From: Heterobilharzia americana
Taxonomy: Eukaryota > Platyhelminthes > Trematoda > Strigeidida > Schistosomatidae
Assembly: GCA_944470555.2 (NCBI GenBank)
Contig: OX104134.1
Location: forward strand, 55,109,890-55,173,889
DNA length: 64,000 bases
Direction of reading: 5' to 3'
Both the position numbers and the translations under genes were made by a program. Each line of letters starts with the position of its first letter. The first letter of the stretch is position 1. Positions 24,110 to 34,599 of the stretch are shown one piece after another. Below the pieces are notes generated by a model, which was not told the DNA's origin, did not search any database, and worked only from the letters and a program-made list of their open reading frames with translations.

Positions 24110-25915
24110 AAACGCATCTAAGAAAAACCATCACAATGGTGTACAGTTCGAAATTGAAAATTCTGAAAGAAATTATGCAAATGGAAACAAAATGCTAGAC
24201 ATCGTAAGTCTCTTGGTAAATAAGTAATAAAGTGCATAAATCCTACTGAATTAAACTTAGCTAAAATTGAAGTCAGAATGAAGCACACAATGTGTTCGAA
24301 AATTTGGTATAGCATAGCAGGTCTGAAACTTAGAAGTAAGAGTACTGGAGCAGGAAAAGATATCTATAAAACCTTTCTGTCGAGAATGAAAGCCATATTT
24401 AAGCATTTTTTGCTTTTGAGTTCCGCAACCTCCAGGAGGTCTAATTCACCATATCCAGGTATACAAATTTCCAGGTTCAACGTAAGTGATTGTTACATTT
24501 TTGCCATAAAGTAAATTTTTTCATATTTTAACAACAAAAATGTTAGACTTTAATCGTCCTGACGTCCATAAGATAAATTGGTTTCCTTGGTTTTTTATAC
24601 AAACGTAGGCTTCTGGCCAAAAGTACACCAAAATTCACATAGAAATCATTGGTTCTTGTAGTAAATGGTCAAGTGTGTAAGGAATCTCAGATTTTCTACA
24701 TTTAGGCTATATTTAAAAGTGGTCAGGGAGCTTAGGAAACCATAATCCATCACCTATAATATTACAATGGTATAACATAGACCAGATGACAAAAACGATC
24801 ATGTAATATACTGATTTGTGTATCCATGAGATCCAAAAAGGTTACTGGTTCCCATCATCAGCACAAGAGCATATAATCACACTAGTTTTCTGGACAAATT
24901 TGACACCTTGTGTGCAGGCCTTTTCTGAAGTTAGAAAACAAGCTTCAATGAAGTCAGTGCTATCCTGAAGTGTCAGAAGGTCAGAAAAATGCATGATCAA
25001 ATATAAGATTTTCTTGTGAAAATAATTCCTGTTTATTCTGATTTGAAGAAACTGAGAAACCAGTCTCCTTTAAAAACAAAAGACTCATATTCATTCTGAT
25101 GTAAAACAACAGCTGTTAAATGGAAAATATATTTGAAAATAGGGTGAATAATGTAGCTGATAGACAGGCCTCATCGAAACCAAGCGGAAAATAACGTCGG
25201 CCGCTCAGGAATCAGATTTATCTGTCTTCTGATAAACAGCTGATAGATAAAAAAGATGATTTAGGAATTTCGCAAATAAGAACAGATGGTTTTTCGATTT
25301 TTTAAGGCATGTAATTACTCCATTAAACATTTGTTTTAGACAAAAGTGCTATTTGATTTGATACAGGAATATAAACAAATTTAAATACCGAGTGTTGAGG
25401 AATACCTATCAAAGCTCAATGCAAACAGGTTTTTAAAGAGACAGCCTCATTGAGATAATCAACAAGCATCCGGATATAATCTTCTGGCCAGTGTTAAAAC
25501 AGTATGAAACAGAAGTAATCGATTCAACAGTTAGTCACTAGCAAAAGGAAATTGAAACATAAATATCTGAAAATGTTATGTTGGTCATACAAATAACCAG
25601 GAAAGTCTAAGAAAGTGTGATAGTATCCTGTAGATTACTCAGAGAAGCCTGAAATTCACTGAAAAGTCTTCATAGCCAATCATAGCATGTTGAACGCCAG
25701 CGAAAAATCACGTGTTCATACCTATGAGACTCAGATTTTCTAAAGGACCGTCTAAAAAAGTGAACTTTCCAAGGCTGTGGATAAATTTATATAAACCGTT
25801 TATTTTTCTACATATTCCACTGGAAAATAAACCTATATCATTTTTGACGCCCCTTCTCTGTTTTCGATAAACCGCTCAACCCGGAAGGAGGAAACCTAAA
25901 GTTACTGTTCAAAAG

Positions 25916-25918
<3 letters not shown>
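24110..25918. other. No gene seen
   Basis: Only short frames, none with a motif. The stretch probably lies in an intergenic or intronic region next to the gag remnant at 26.2 kb, so it may include its unseen 5' end. Confidence 0.4.

Positions 25919-25919
<1 letters not shown>

Positions 25920-25981
<62 letters not shown>
25920..25981. repeat. (TA)n microsatellite
   Basis: About 30 uninterrupted TA units, the longest in the window, 200 bp upstream of the gag remnant. Confidence 0.95.
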
Positions 25982-25982
<1 letters not shown>

Positions 25983-26191
25983 CAGTGATGTACCAACTAG
26001 TGATGGGAATTATGGCAAGTATTTCTAATGATCAAATACAGATATTGATGGGGCAATCAGAGGAAAGAACTGGAGAGACAACTATGATAATCACTGAGAC
26101 ACTTATTTAAAGGCTGTGTGGCATACGACCAGCATCAAAATACGTTCAACCTGTATTATCTCACACAGATCCTCTTACTTTTTTAATACAA

Positions 26192-26645
26192 GGTTTCGAT
26201 TTCGATTTGCTCACATGCATTAGATTTGAAACATAGTTCAAAAAGTATGAAAACTTGTTTATTGTAGACCTTAAATTGCTTGAGGATGCAGCAAAAGTAC
26301 GTATTCTTTTAAGAAAATTAGTCAGTGCAGAATATGGTCGTTACATAAATTTCATGCTACTAAATAATTCTGAAGATTTTACTTTGGTGGAAAAGGTAGA
26401 ATACTAACCCATATATTTTGAGAGCAATCATCTTTCTTTCAGATAAGATGCCAGTGTTTGAATATTATAAAGAGTAAAGAGATGACTGGGTCAAACATGC
26501 CTACTTTGTTAACAAAGAGGGTAAGCGTTTTAAACTTTCAACGAATGTGTAGGGCCAGTTTCATTATCTTACTTTTCAGAAATGTTATACATTTAGTTCT
26601 CTTGACAAATTTGAACAGTGCAAGAACAAAGACATTTGCAGAATA
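26192..26645 (+). pseudogene. Gypsy-like gag remnant, 5' part
   Basis: The frame reads FDLLTCIRFET-stop-FKKYENLF, then LKLLEDAAKVRILLRKLVSA and EYGRYINFMLLNNSEDF. This follows the capsid pattern of Gypsy-type LTR retrotransposon gag (W-hydrophobic-KYExLF, then K.LLLRKL...Y.NYIL). The stop is TAG at the position where the family has tryptophan, so one G-to-A change explains it. The reading then degenerates (IRCQCLNIIKSKEM). A sequence resembling the next part of the capsid resumes at 27.44 kb beyond an inverted repeat. No LTR, primer-binding site or pol was found. The element is old and inactive. Confidence 0.6.
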
Positions 26646-27438
26646 AGATGAGTTCATTTATTTCATAGCCTTTCATCAGCTGCAGACAGCCCATGAGTGA
26701 AATGAGTTATTAGTAGTAATAATAATTCAACATACTTTAAACACATAGAAATAAGTAGAGATTTGAAATCCAGGATTAACAATAAGGTAGTAAGTCAAGG
26801 AAACACAGAATTAGTTAGAATCTATGGCTATTTGTATCTGCTGAGATGGAAAATTCTGTAGCTGTGGAGTGGGGGAACAACAAACAAAAATCAGTGTTAA
26901 AGATGGGGTAATAGTTTACGTAATTACATAAAAAAACTTGAGAATCGTGAAGTGATTAATATTCAGTAAGTAATTAATGAAGAGATAATGCAATCAAAAG
27001 AAGAAAAGGGAAGGTTATATACATATATATGCAAAAAAGTATATACACTTACCAAGGTAAAGGAAGGTTAATCATAGTCTCCGTCTGAGTACATAAATCA
27101 GGTTGAAAATGTTTGATAGCAAGAGCTTCCACAAACCGTAATAAACTGTTTTTTGGTTTGGTGTTCCCCCACTCCACAGCTACAGAATTTTCCATCTCAG
27201 CAGATACAAATAGCCATAGATTCTAACTAATTCTGTGTTTCCTTGACTTACTACCTTATTGTTAATCCTGGATTTCAAATCTCTACTTATTTCTATGTGT
27301 TTAAAGTATGTTGTATTATTATTACTACTAATAACTCATTTCACTCATGGGCTGTCTGCAGCTGATGAAAGGCTATGAAACAAAATGAACTCATCTTATT
27401 CTGCAAATGTCTTTGTTCTTGCAATATTCAAATTTGTC
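26604..27438. repeat. 293-bp inverted repeat with 249-bp centre, inside the gag remnant
   Basis: Arms at 26604-26896 and 27146-27438 are reverse complements with only scattered differences; for example GACAAATTTGAACAGTGCAA on the left pairs with the right-hand end TTGCAATATTCAAATTTGTC. The centre carries a minus-strand Penelope C-terminus. Penelope elements are known to have complex inverted or tandem termini, so this looks like a Penelope-derived unit inserted into the gag remnant. A transcript would form a very long hairpin. Confidence 0.85.
27030..27160 (-). mobile_element. Penelope C-terminal fragment inside the inverted repeat
   Basis: Read on the minus strand: LLRFVEALAIKHFQPDLCTQ, then TETMINLPLPW. 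This matches copy A's end (LLRILSTAEAIGIN, PDLCVQ, LCLPW) in spacing and terminal Trp. It is only the last 30 or so residues of the nuclease tail. Confidence 0.6.
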
Positions 27439-27660
27439 TTGTTTTCATCCGCAGTCTTGTATCTTCAGCAGATACTGATATACGTGATCATGTTTTATAC
27501 AAGTTATTATCGAAAATTAATGAAGGAAATCTTTTCATCTGGCGATGAGTATTTGAAAATGTTTCCTTCCTTTATAACGGAAAACATTTTAGATAATTTG
27601 AATGCTGTTAGTATGATGACTAAATACAGGTCAAACACTTGTCATACTCATTTTATGTAG
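27439..27660 (+). pseudogene. Gypsy-like gag remnant, 3' part
   Basis: In the frame offset from the longest ORF the sequence reads SLVSSADTDIRDHVLYKLLS, followed by KINEGNLF, recalling the capsid C-terminal pattern (F.CL.FVxGLxSxxDxDIRxRLLxKIE) of Gypsy-like gag. A frameshift near 27535 then favours SSGDEYLKMFPSFITENILD in the 27385-27660 frame. It is the downstream half of the gag interrupted by the inverted repeat. Confidence 0.45.
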
Positions 27661-27669
27661 TTATATAAT

Positions 27670-29655
27670 CCACTATGGCTCATCTACATTGAATCATACT
27701 ACTTCGCGGACAATCACTAACACAAATGGAAGTATTGATGAATGCATCTTTCTTCGTATCTACTTAGTGTAACATACTCTCAGTTAAAAACATTTTGAAG
27801 ATTGGTCAGCCTAAAAATAAATCTTTATCTTTGAATATGAGAGTGAAAATTGTTTCTCTAAGGCAAAAAATCTGAAGGCTTGAGTCAGTTATTATTTTAC
27901 GTGGATAGAATTCTGCAGTACTTTTCTGCAATAAACGAAGACTGACCTCAACCCCTCCCAGTTATTTTGGGTGTATTTAACGTTGTATTTATTAAGAGTA
28001 CTTGATACACACGAACAAGTCACATAACATGATTGTCAGTTGCATCATTTTACGCTGTTATGCTTTTCTGGCAATTAAGATTAACAACATCATTTTGTAA
28101 CTGTTCATTATTTTACTTACAGTGGTTAAGATTATTCATTGGAGAAAAGTAATCGAAAGAGAAGCCTGTAAAATTTTTTATCACCTTTTAATTTCAATAT
28201 CCTACCTCTAGCTTAAGTTATTTTGAAACCTATCATTTTAAGATCAATTGTAAGTACCATTTCTAAATTTGAAAATGGTGACTACAATCGAAGTAGTAGG
28301 AAACAGGTTCATTTTAGGACATGAATGCTTTTCTGTTTCGTATATGACCTGGTGAGAATTAATTTCTGATGAGTAAAAACAACATAAGTTGAACCTCGTA
28401 AATATTCTCGAGGGAAAGCTAAGCGCTAAACCTGAGTAAATTAAAAACATGAGTTTATTTTGCTCATAAATTCTAATTGTCACTTTTGATACAAAGGCTT
28501 GTAAGGGGAGATAACTGTTTCTATGATTGCTGTGGTCAGTTTCACTTTCACTCCTAAGGTTATATATAAATTATGATGCTTTCAGAACGTCGTTCTTTTT
28601 TAGCTGATAGTTCGCTAGTAATTAGGGTTTAGTTAACAGATTTCCGAAAGTTTTTGGTTTGACTTCATTGTTGTTGTTCAGTGATCAAATAAATTCCACG
28701 AAATATGCAATCAACAATTTCTTAGCTCGTAATGTAGTTACCCTGATCCTCTTGCCACCAGAATGCACTACGTGTTTTTCTTCATTTATATTTAACTTGG
28801 TATGAGACGTTGATTTCATCACCGGTAGGTATTTTCACCAAGTTGGTGGGATATAACGATCGACTAGTCTCCCTAAATGTTTTATCGGCTATACTATTTT
28901 TTCAAATGAACGCGTTATAATTAAAAATGCTGTTTATCTGTATTGAGCTTTTAGTCTATGTATGAAGTGGCTGAATCCAAATCATATAACTGGTGCTGAA
29001 GATTTGTACCAGTGTCTGTACTGTTGGAACTTATGAAAGTAACTAGAGGGTTATTTTTATATGAAGTAACAAAACGTCCGATATGCACACTTAATATTGA
29101 CCAGACATGGATAGATTCCAGATCCTAATACGTTATAGACCTATAAATGACGCTGATAAAATGTATGCGTTCGCTAACAATAAAATCTGAAACTAGCTTT
29201 TCCCTTGTACTGTAAAGCTCTATACGATCAGCTCTGTAAATATTCACCTTTCTGTCCTTTCAGCTAGATTCACTGAACATAGTGATCTCTTTTAAATTGT
29301 CTTCTGATGGTTTCATGGTGTTCTTCAGACAGTATTTGGGAAGAAAATAAGGTAGGAAACTAGTAAGAATAACACTTAAGAACAAAGAAATTGAGAAAAT
29401 CTAAAACAGTTGTTAGCTTCTTGATTGAGAATATACGAAAGAAAGAGTTTTTAGGTGTTCAGTTTTTGACACTAAGTAATCAAATAGTTGATGAAGAGGA
29501 CAAAGGAATGTCACTTTGAGAGAAAGCTATACTTTCAACAGTTTGTATTGGTTGAATGACAAGTAGTAAGACTGTGCGAAATCATACCTTTACCCTATTA
29601 ACAGAATACTCCACTGGTAAACAACTTATATGTAATAAGGACGATAAGCTTAGAT
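27670..29655. other. No gene seen
   Basis: AT-rich, short frames only. The minus-strand frame at 28244-28483 has no motif. Confidence 0.4.
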
Positions 29656-29721
29656 GGAATATTTCAAGTTGTTATTCATTGTAGACTGACATCAGTTGGA
29701 GGAACAAAGGAAACCTGGGAG

Positions 29722-29765
29722 CACTGGACAGCTGTTTCTTCCTAGTATGGGACTCCTCAGCAGTG
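29722..29765 (-). ncRNA. Hammerhead ribozyme, minus arm of locus 1 (impaired)
   Basis: On the minus strand: stem I strand CACTG (29765-29761), core CTGAGGA (29760-29754), stem II GTCC...GGAA, GAAAC, short stem III and stem I partner CAGTG (29726-29722). The base before GAAA, which should pair with the first stem II base, is A rather than C, so the G10.1-C11.1 pair beside the core is lost. The core is otherwise complete. Cleavage is likely reduced. Confidence 0.65.
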
Positions 29766-29787
29766 CGCACCCACGACCCCACCAGCA

Positions 29788-29841
29788 GGGATCGAACCCG
29801 AGGCCTTCAGGTTCCGCGGCCAGCGCGTTGCCACTGAGCCA
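29788..29841 (-). promoter_or_regulatory. tRNA-like Pol III internal promoter of locus 1
   Basis: On the minus strand an A box TGGCTCAGTGG (29841-29831) and a near-perfect B box GGTTCGATCCC (29798-29788) are about 33 nt apart, normal for a tRNA-type promoter. Transcription from it would run leftward through the minus ribozyme arm. Confidence 0.75.
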
Positions 29842-29913
29842 CTGGGTCAGAATCCAATGCTCCATATTTCTAACTTCTGTTAGCTCATGATCCCTGGCGG
29901 GGTCGTGGGTGCG

Positions 29914-29957
29914 CACTGCTGAGGAGTCCCATACTAGGACGAAACAGCTGTCCAGTG
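29914..29957 (+). ncRNA. Hammerhead ribozyme, plus arm of locus 1, complete consensus core
   Basis: A self-cleaving RNA motif with every core element: stem I CACTG (29914-29918) pairs with CAGTG (29953-29957); core CTGAGGA (29919-29925) fits CUGANGA; stem II GTCC (29926-29929) pairs with GGAC (29937-29940) across a 7-nt loop; GAAA at 29941-29944; stem III ACAG with CTGT (29944-29951), very short as in natural schistosome hammerheads; cleavage after GTC at 29952. Short stem III versions in schistosomes are reported to act best as dimers, so activity in cis is plausible but not certain. Confidence 0.8.
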
Positions 29958-30029
29958 CTCCCAGGTTTCCTTTGTTCCTCCAGCTGATGACAGTCTACAA
30001 TGAATAACAACTTGAAATATTTCCAAATT

Positions 30030-32950
30030 TCCACAACTCCGTCAAAATTCAGTTAAATGGAATATGACAGATAAGTTGAAAACCTGTCTTCACAACAATT
30101 TGACGTGTAATTTCCATTCAGAAGTCAAAATCGTTTTTGAATTCAATTGTTCTTTGTCCGGTAAGGAATAATGACTTTGAGAAATGCACTGTTTTATTTG
30201 CCTTATTTCAAGCATACAGTAGCTTAAATAGTGATTAATCACTAAGCGTTTGCTAAAATCTTTAGAAGGCTCAGCCTCCATAATTAATGTACACGAATAG
30301 ATTGCATAATATACTCTTTTATAAAAACAGACACATAAAAATGCTTTAATCTTCGAAAAAAGTAACAAACACATGATGTCAAAACTTTGACGGTAATTTT
30401 CTTCAGAAGATATCTTATAAATGTTTGTATTCATACATGCATGAAATTGGATTTATCTAAAAGTAAGCTTCTGAAGAAAAAGTGTCGTTTGAAGTGTTTT
30501 ATATGGACTATATATATTTATAAAAGAACTGATATCGTTCACCATTAATGGAAATGAGAAGTGAAATTCGATTTATATTGTGTTCCTAATCATTCAAAGT
30601 GGTTTGTAAAAATGACTTTGACTAGAATATAGTTGACAAAAAGGCAAGCACTGAATTTATTTTCAGTAATATAGGAGATTGAGAAATAAAAACGCAGTCT
30701 ATTATCAGTCAGTAAGGTCAAATATCTACTGACCTAAAATGGCCAGATTATCAATTACCTTATGTCTTCAGGAATAACTTTCTAGTTCTACTACCGAATG
30801 CTGCAGGGACTACTTAACCCTATTGATTAATAATGGGCTGTTACTTGTTTCCGACAAACAGACTTACAAATGCACAGCATTAGTAAGTGGAATTGTTGAG
30901 ACAGAATTTTCTTTCTAATGACACGGCATCATTATCTCAGTTGTAGAGAACAAAAATGCTCCAAACCAATCTGAATTTGCTGTTCTAGTTCGAATATCAG
31001 AACTCCACATGTCGATACTATCAATTTGTTTGTAAGCTGCACTCTAGAATTTCAATTTACGAATACTTTTGACAAGAAGAACGTGGAAAATGAGATTGTG
31101 TTTAACCAACATGAAATTTCTTATGACTAGCATTCTGTCATATAATAAGTAGGTTCTGCTTTCATCACATCAATATGAATGACATTAAACCATAACTACT
31201 TGGGGTTGTCACCTCTCCGAATTCGTCTTTTTAGTGTTTTCTTATAATTCATAACAGACAAAGACTGTCTTTAACTGAAGTACAGTAACATTCTTCAAGA
31301 AATCTGTGATAATGATTTCGATCGCAAATAGATTACAAGAAACACTAAAGTAATATGGGACTGCATTATCTTACTCAAACTGTTCCTCTCAATTCAGGAT
31401 TCGTAACTCAACCTTTGAAGTGAAAACAGATAATAAAGCTACTTTCAATTCAATGGAAACAGTGTTTCATCTTTGATAACAGTAGATGTCGCAGCAACTA
31501 TCGATCTCGCTTGAAATTATGCTAAATAGCTACTGGTGCATTTGATACCAAGAGAACTAATGTAGGTGACCAGTAAACTCAGACTTTGGTATTTATGTGC
31601 TTATACGTCAAGGAATTTAAAAGGTAAGTTGAAAAATATCTCATCTGCAGTCAACTTTAAGCTTTTATTCAACCACAAGTCCGCAAAGAAAGGAGCTATG
31701 CATTCTTATTATTATTTACTCATTATCAAGGGCGAATAATGAAGTGTACCTAAGAAATCATAGGATATGATTTACGAAATATGGCAATCCCGGATAACGC
31801 AGTATCTGAAACTGTAATTATCTAGAGTGATAGGTCAAAATGTTATGGAATAAAGTCTATGCTAGACTAAAAAAATTTCGTTTGCTAAAAGAGGAGTCAT
31901 AAACAGCCATATTTAATTCTTTCGATGTAGTAAACTTTTAAATTCTATCCATTGGTCTATATGGGATAACGTAGGAGGTAAACTGGATGCTTTTCATCTT
32001 TTTAATTGTATCTATTCCATGCATGAACAACCATTTTAATATGATGACAATTAACTATTCAGTGGATCACTGGTAAAATAAATGAATATGAAGCTATCAA
32101 AACACTAAATGAGCATTGTTCAGCCAGTTTGCTTACCTATTCATTAGTCTATTTTACCTCATAAATAGAATGTCTTCAGAGTTGAAAGCTTTTAAAAATT
32201 GTGCATAGGGCGTGCACTAACCAACTTTAAGTATTTCGCTCTTAACATGTATAACCTAGTAAACCAGATGTTCACTTTTTTGCGAAAATGCATTTGTGAG
32301 ACTTCGTCTATACAGATGAAACGTTTAAGAAAAATCAGTACTTTAGATCTTATGCATCAAATGAAATTGTATTATGAAGCCTTCTAAATTTCATTCATGA
32401 ATCATTCACAGATCTTTTGATAAAGCTACCATTCAAATTTGGATTAACGGTTTAAGGTCACATTAGTATTGCCAGTTTCTCTCAAAAAACTGGGCATATC
32501 TGGTTTGCATAATAATCTTTACACGAGTTTTCAAGTAAAGTAACTTTTCTTTAACAATCATGTAACCTTTACTGAAGAACGAATTTAAGCAAAAGTATAA
32601 TGATTTATTCACCCTCTGGTGTCTGTCACGTATAACAACTCTTTAGTATTATTATGGAGTACTCATGAAACTTGAAGGTAACCCGAAAAACACTTAAACG
32701 TTATGAAAGATTATGCAATAGTAGAATTTGGATGTCCATGCGTTCTAAATTCGGATATTTAAGTTAATCCCAGAAACTCCGGTATTGATTTTTATCCTTG
32801 TAACTTCCAGAAACACTTCCTAAAAGCACTAATGGTGTTTGCCTTCGTTCATTAAAAGCGGCAGGAGGATCGCACACAAAATAAGGTGGACAATAAGATA
32901 TGATTTCAAATCACATAAGTTCTTATTTACTTACTTTTTTACCTGCTGCA
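30030..32950. other. No gene seen
   Basis: AT-rich sequence with short motif-free frames (for example 30090-30434 minus, 32199-32387 plus). The last part may be an intron of the gene whose exons start at 32952. Confidence 0.4.
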
Positions 32951-32951
32951 G

Positions 32952-33088
32952 AAGACAGTTTATGTGTTCTACAGGAAGGTGGATTGCTTCAGTTAATCTT
33001 TCAACAACCAGTTGGTCCTGGTTTAAGTTCAAGCTTTTTTAAATTTTCTGAAAACTTATTTCACAGAGATAAATTGCATGTATTCCAA
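32952..33088 (+). CDS. Exon 1 seen of an unrecognised gene
   Basis: A pyrimidine-rich acceptor (ACTTTTTTACCTGCTGCAG) ends at 32951 and a donor CCAA|GTAAAT follows 33088. The exon between encodes EDSLCVLQEGGLLQLIFQQP, then VGPGLSSSFFKFSENLFHRD and KLHVFQ, with its first codon split 1+2 and its end in phase 0. The residue mix and both splice sites support a real exon. I recognise no domain; the leucine-rich start could be helical. The exon at 33514 begins in phase 0, so the two join in frame. Earlier exons should lie upstream but I could not pick them out. Confidence 0.5.
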
Positions 33089-33513
33089 GTAAATTTTCAA
33101 GACATTGATTGGTGATTGCTCACATACTCTGGTGGATGCCAAACGACCAAAATACATTGCGGAAGTTTTGGATTACTGAATAATTGTTTAGAAACAATTT
33201 TCATGCTTACTTTAAAGGACTAGATCACGTACACGACTTCATCTAGTTCTGCGTTCACAAGTTACTTCCATGTAAAATATGTTCATGATGCATATTAAGT
33301 TCAATAACATCATTATATCAAGACCGAATAAACAGCTTCGGGAACATTTCACACCCTTTCAACACCCGCCACATTCTTTCTGACAGAAATATAGTTCCTT
33401 CTATTTATTTTCTATCCAAAATTATTAGCGCTTATAATATTATTCTTGCTGAAACGCCTTATTTGAAGAAACAGGAGTATGAGTGAAGGGAAAGTACTTA
33501 TCATTAACTGAAG

Positions 33514-33682
33514 ATGACATTAGCCTATAAACTAACCACATATCTGTTAGGTTTGTTAGTGTTTGCATGTGAAAGATCTAAGGAAGCTGAACTAAGCCAA
33601 ATTTACAAACTGTCTCCTTCAGCTACATACCATGACGGAATATTTTATCGTTTTTACAATGCTGCTCGTGCTTTAGCCAGAC
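33514..33682 (+). CDS. Exon 2 seen of the unrecognised gene
   Basis: Starts after an acceptor-like AACTGAAG and reads MTLAYKLTTYLLGLLVFACE, RSKEAELSQIYKLSPSATYH, then DGIFYRFYNAARALAR. The first 20 residues are hydrophobic enough for a buried helix or membrane segment. The best donor is CCAGAC|GTAATA at 33683, leaving phase 1. The next donor (ACAT|GTGAAC) would make a stop codon at the junction, so the earlier one is preferred. The in-frame ATG could also be a start, with the upstream exon belonging to another transcript. Confidence 0.45.
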
Positions 33683-33850
33683 GTAATACTACCCAATTAG
33701 GCACATGTGAACTTTTATTCCTACTGAATCAGCCTACTTATTTTTAGCGTCTGTCTGTCAACTATATTCAAAATGTAAAACGTTATACCGTTCTTTGTCT
33801 TCTCTGAGAGCTTCATTCCTCACCTCAGTGGTATAACCTCATGATTTCAG

Positions 33851-34062
33851 AATCTCACGCATATTTAATGTGTAATTCTAACATGGACTACTATTTTTTA
33901 AAACACCACAATAAATTAGTTAAAACAATCTGTCAACTGATCATTCACAGTATTTGCAAGGAAGTAGGTTCAGGTGGCTGGTTTACCCCAGAAATCAGTT
34001 TATTACTTTCTGTGAAATCAAAAGCGCATTTGGTAGTCCCGGATTCACTTTCTATGTACTGA
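33851..34062 (+). CDS. Terminal exon of the unrecognised gene
   Basis: The acceptor ATGATTTCAG ends at 33850. The exon starts with two bases that complete the split codon from exon 2, then reads SHAYLMCNSNMDYYFLKHHN, KLVKTICQLIIHSICKEVGS and GGWFTPEISLLLSVKSKAHL, ending SMY and TGA. The chain of phases (0, 1) across three exons is consistent, which is unlikely for chance frames. No domain is recognised. A palindromic hammerhead SINE begins about 250 bp past the stop, so it may lie in the 3' untranslated region. Confidence 0.5.
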
Positions 34063-34344
34063 GAACATTACTGATACAAAAAGCCACTTCATAATTTTTG
34101 GGTAGGTTTTCAGTTGTTCGGAAAGTAAACGCCAGACATTTCTTGAACTATGTTGTGTAGATTCTGCGTAAGTTATTGAGCATTATGTATCTAAGAAGCT
34201 TCCAAAAGCTTTAAATATAAATTGACCAAATTTTGTATTTGAAATTACTGAGCAGTCGATGAGTAAACAATTCATAGAATACGCATCTGCATTCCCATTC
34301 AAGCTATATTATTCTTTTATAGTAAAGATGGATAGTGGCTAGCA

Positions 34345-34399
34345 CTGGAATCCAGGATGCGCATTTCGTTCTATCAGCGACTTGTCGGCTGGATGTACC
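34345..34399 (-). ncRNA. Hammerhead-like motif, minus arm of locus 2 (core mutated)
   Basis: On the minus strand: ATCCAG, then CCGACAA where CUGANGA is required, a weak stem II (GTC...AAC), GAAA, GCATC and CTGGAT. Two core bases differ (U4 to C and G8 to A). G8 is the catalytic guanosine that acts as the general acid, so cleavage is not expected. Confidence 0.6.
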
Positions 34400-34430
34400 T
34401 GCTTCCCAGTGAGTGATATCGTTCCCACCG

Positions 34431-34482
34431 GGATTCGGACTCGGAGGTGATCTCTTCAAACACCTCAGCGTTATCCACTACA
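34431..34482 (-). promoter_or_regulatory. tRNA-like Pol III internal promoter of locus 2
   Basis: On the minus strand an A-box-like TGTAGTGGATAAC (34482-34470) precedes a B-box-like GAGTCCGAATCC (34442-34431), both flanked by the inverted GTTCCCAC/GTGGGAAC pair (34421-34428 and 34487-34494). Confidence 0.65.
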
Positions 34483-34520
34483 CCCAGTGGGAACAACATA
34501 ACTCACTGGGAGGTAGGTAC

Positions 34521-34565
34521 ATCCAGCCGACAAGTCCCAAATAGGACGAAATTCGCGTCCTGGAT
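34521..34565 (+). ncRNA. Hammerhead-like motif, plus arm of locus 2 (core mutated)
   Basis: Stem I ATCCAG (34521-34526) pairs with CTGGAT (34560-34565); stem II GTCC pairs with GGAC across CAAATA (34534-34547); GAAA at 34548-34551; cleavage site GTC ends at 34559. The core is CCGACAA (34527-34533) with the same two changes as the opposite arm. All stems are intact, so loss of the catalytic core is the only visible defect. Confidence 0.7.
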
Positions 34566-34599
34566 TCCACTGCTAGCTACTATCCATGTTTACTATAAC

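Larger units (their letters stand above)
29657..30023. mobile_element. Palindromic hammerhead SINE (locus 1)
   Basis: A roughly 367-bp element with a minus-strand tRNA-like head at its centre and two hammerhead arms facing outward in opposite directions. The outer ends mirror each other: GGAATATTTCAAGTTGTTAT on the left and ATAACAACTTGAAATATTTC on the right. The arms share GGGGTCGTGGGTGCGCACTG, the ribozyme and a CTCCCAGGTTTCCTTTGTTC tail. The canonical Sm-alpha layout has one tRNA head and one ribozyme; here the second arm makes a near-palindrome. The components are listed separately. Confidence 0.8.
34313..34598. mobile_element. Palindromic hammerhead SINE (locus 2)
   Basis: A roughly 286-bp near-palindrome of a different subtype from locus 1. 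Outer ends TATAGTAAAGATGGATAGTG and CTACTATCCATGTTTACTAT mirror each other. Each arm has GGTACATCCAGCCGACAAGT followed by CGAAAT and CCTGGATTCCA. The centre is a minus-strand tRNA-like head closed by GTTCCCAC and GTGGGAAC like an acceptor stem. The stem I pair ATCCAG/CTGGAT is the one known from schistosome Sm-alpha hammerheads. Confidence 0.8.

Noticed and set aside
29788..29841. A true tRNA gene
   Set aside because: A and B boxes are good but I see no foldable anticodon arm and acceptor pair, and the context is a SINE.
29692..29916. Overlapping plus and minus frames at locus 1
   Set aside because: They translate the tRNA-like and hammerhead sequence, which is explained by RNA structure, not protein.
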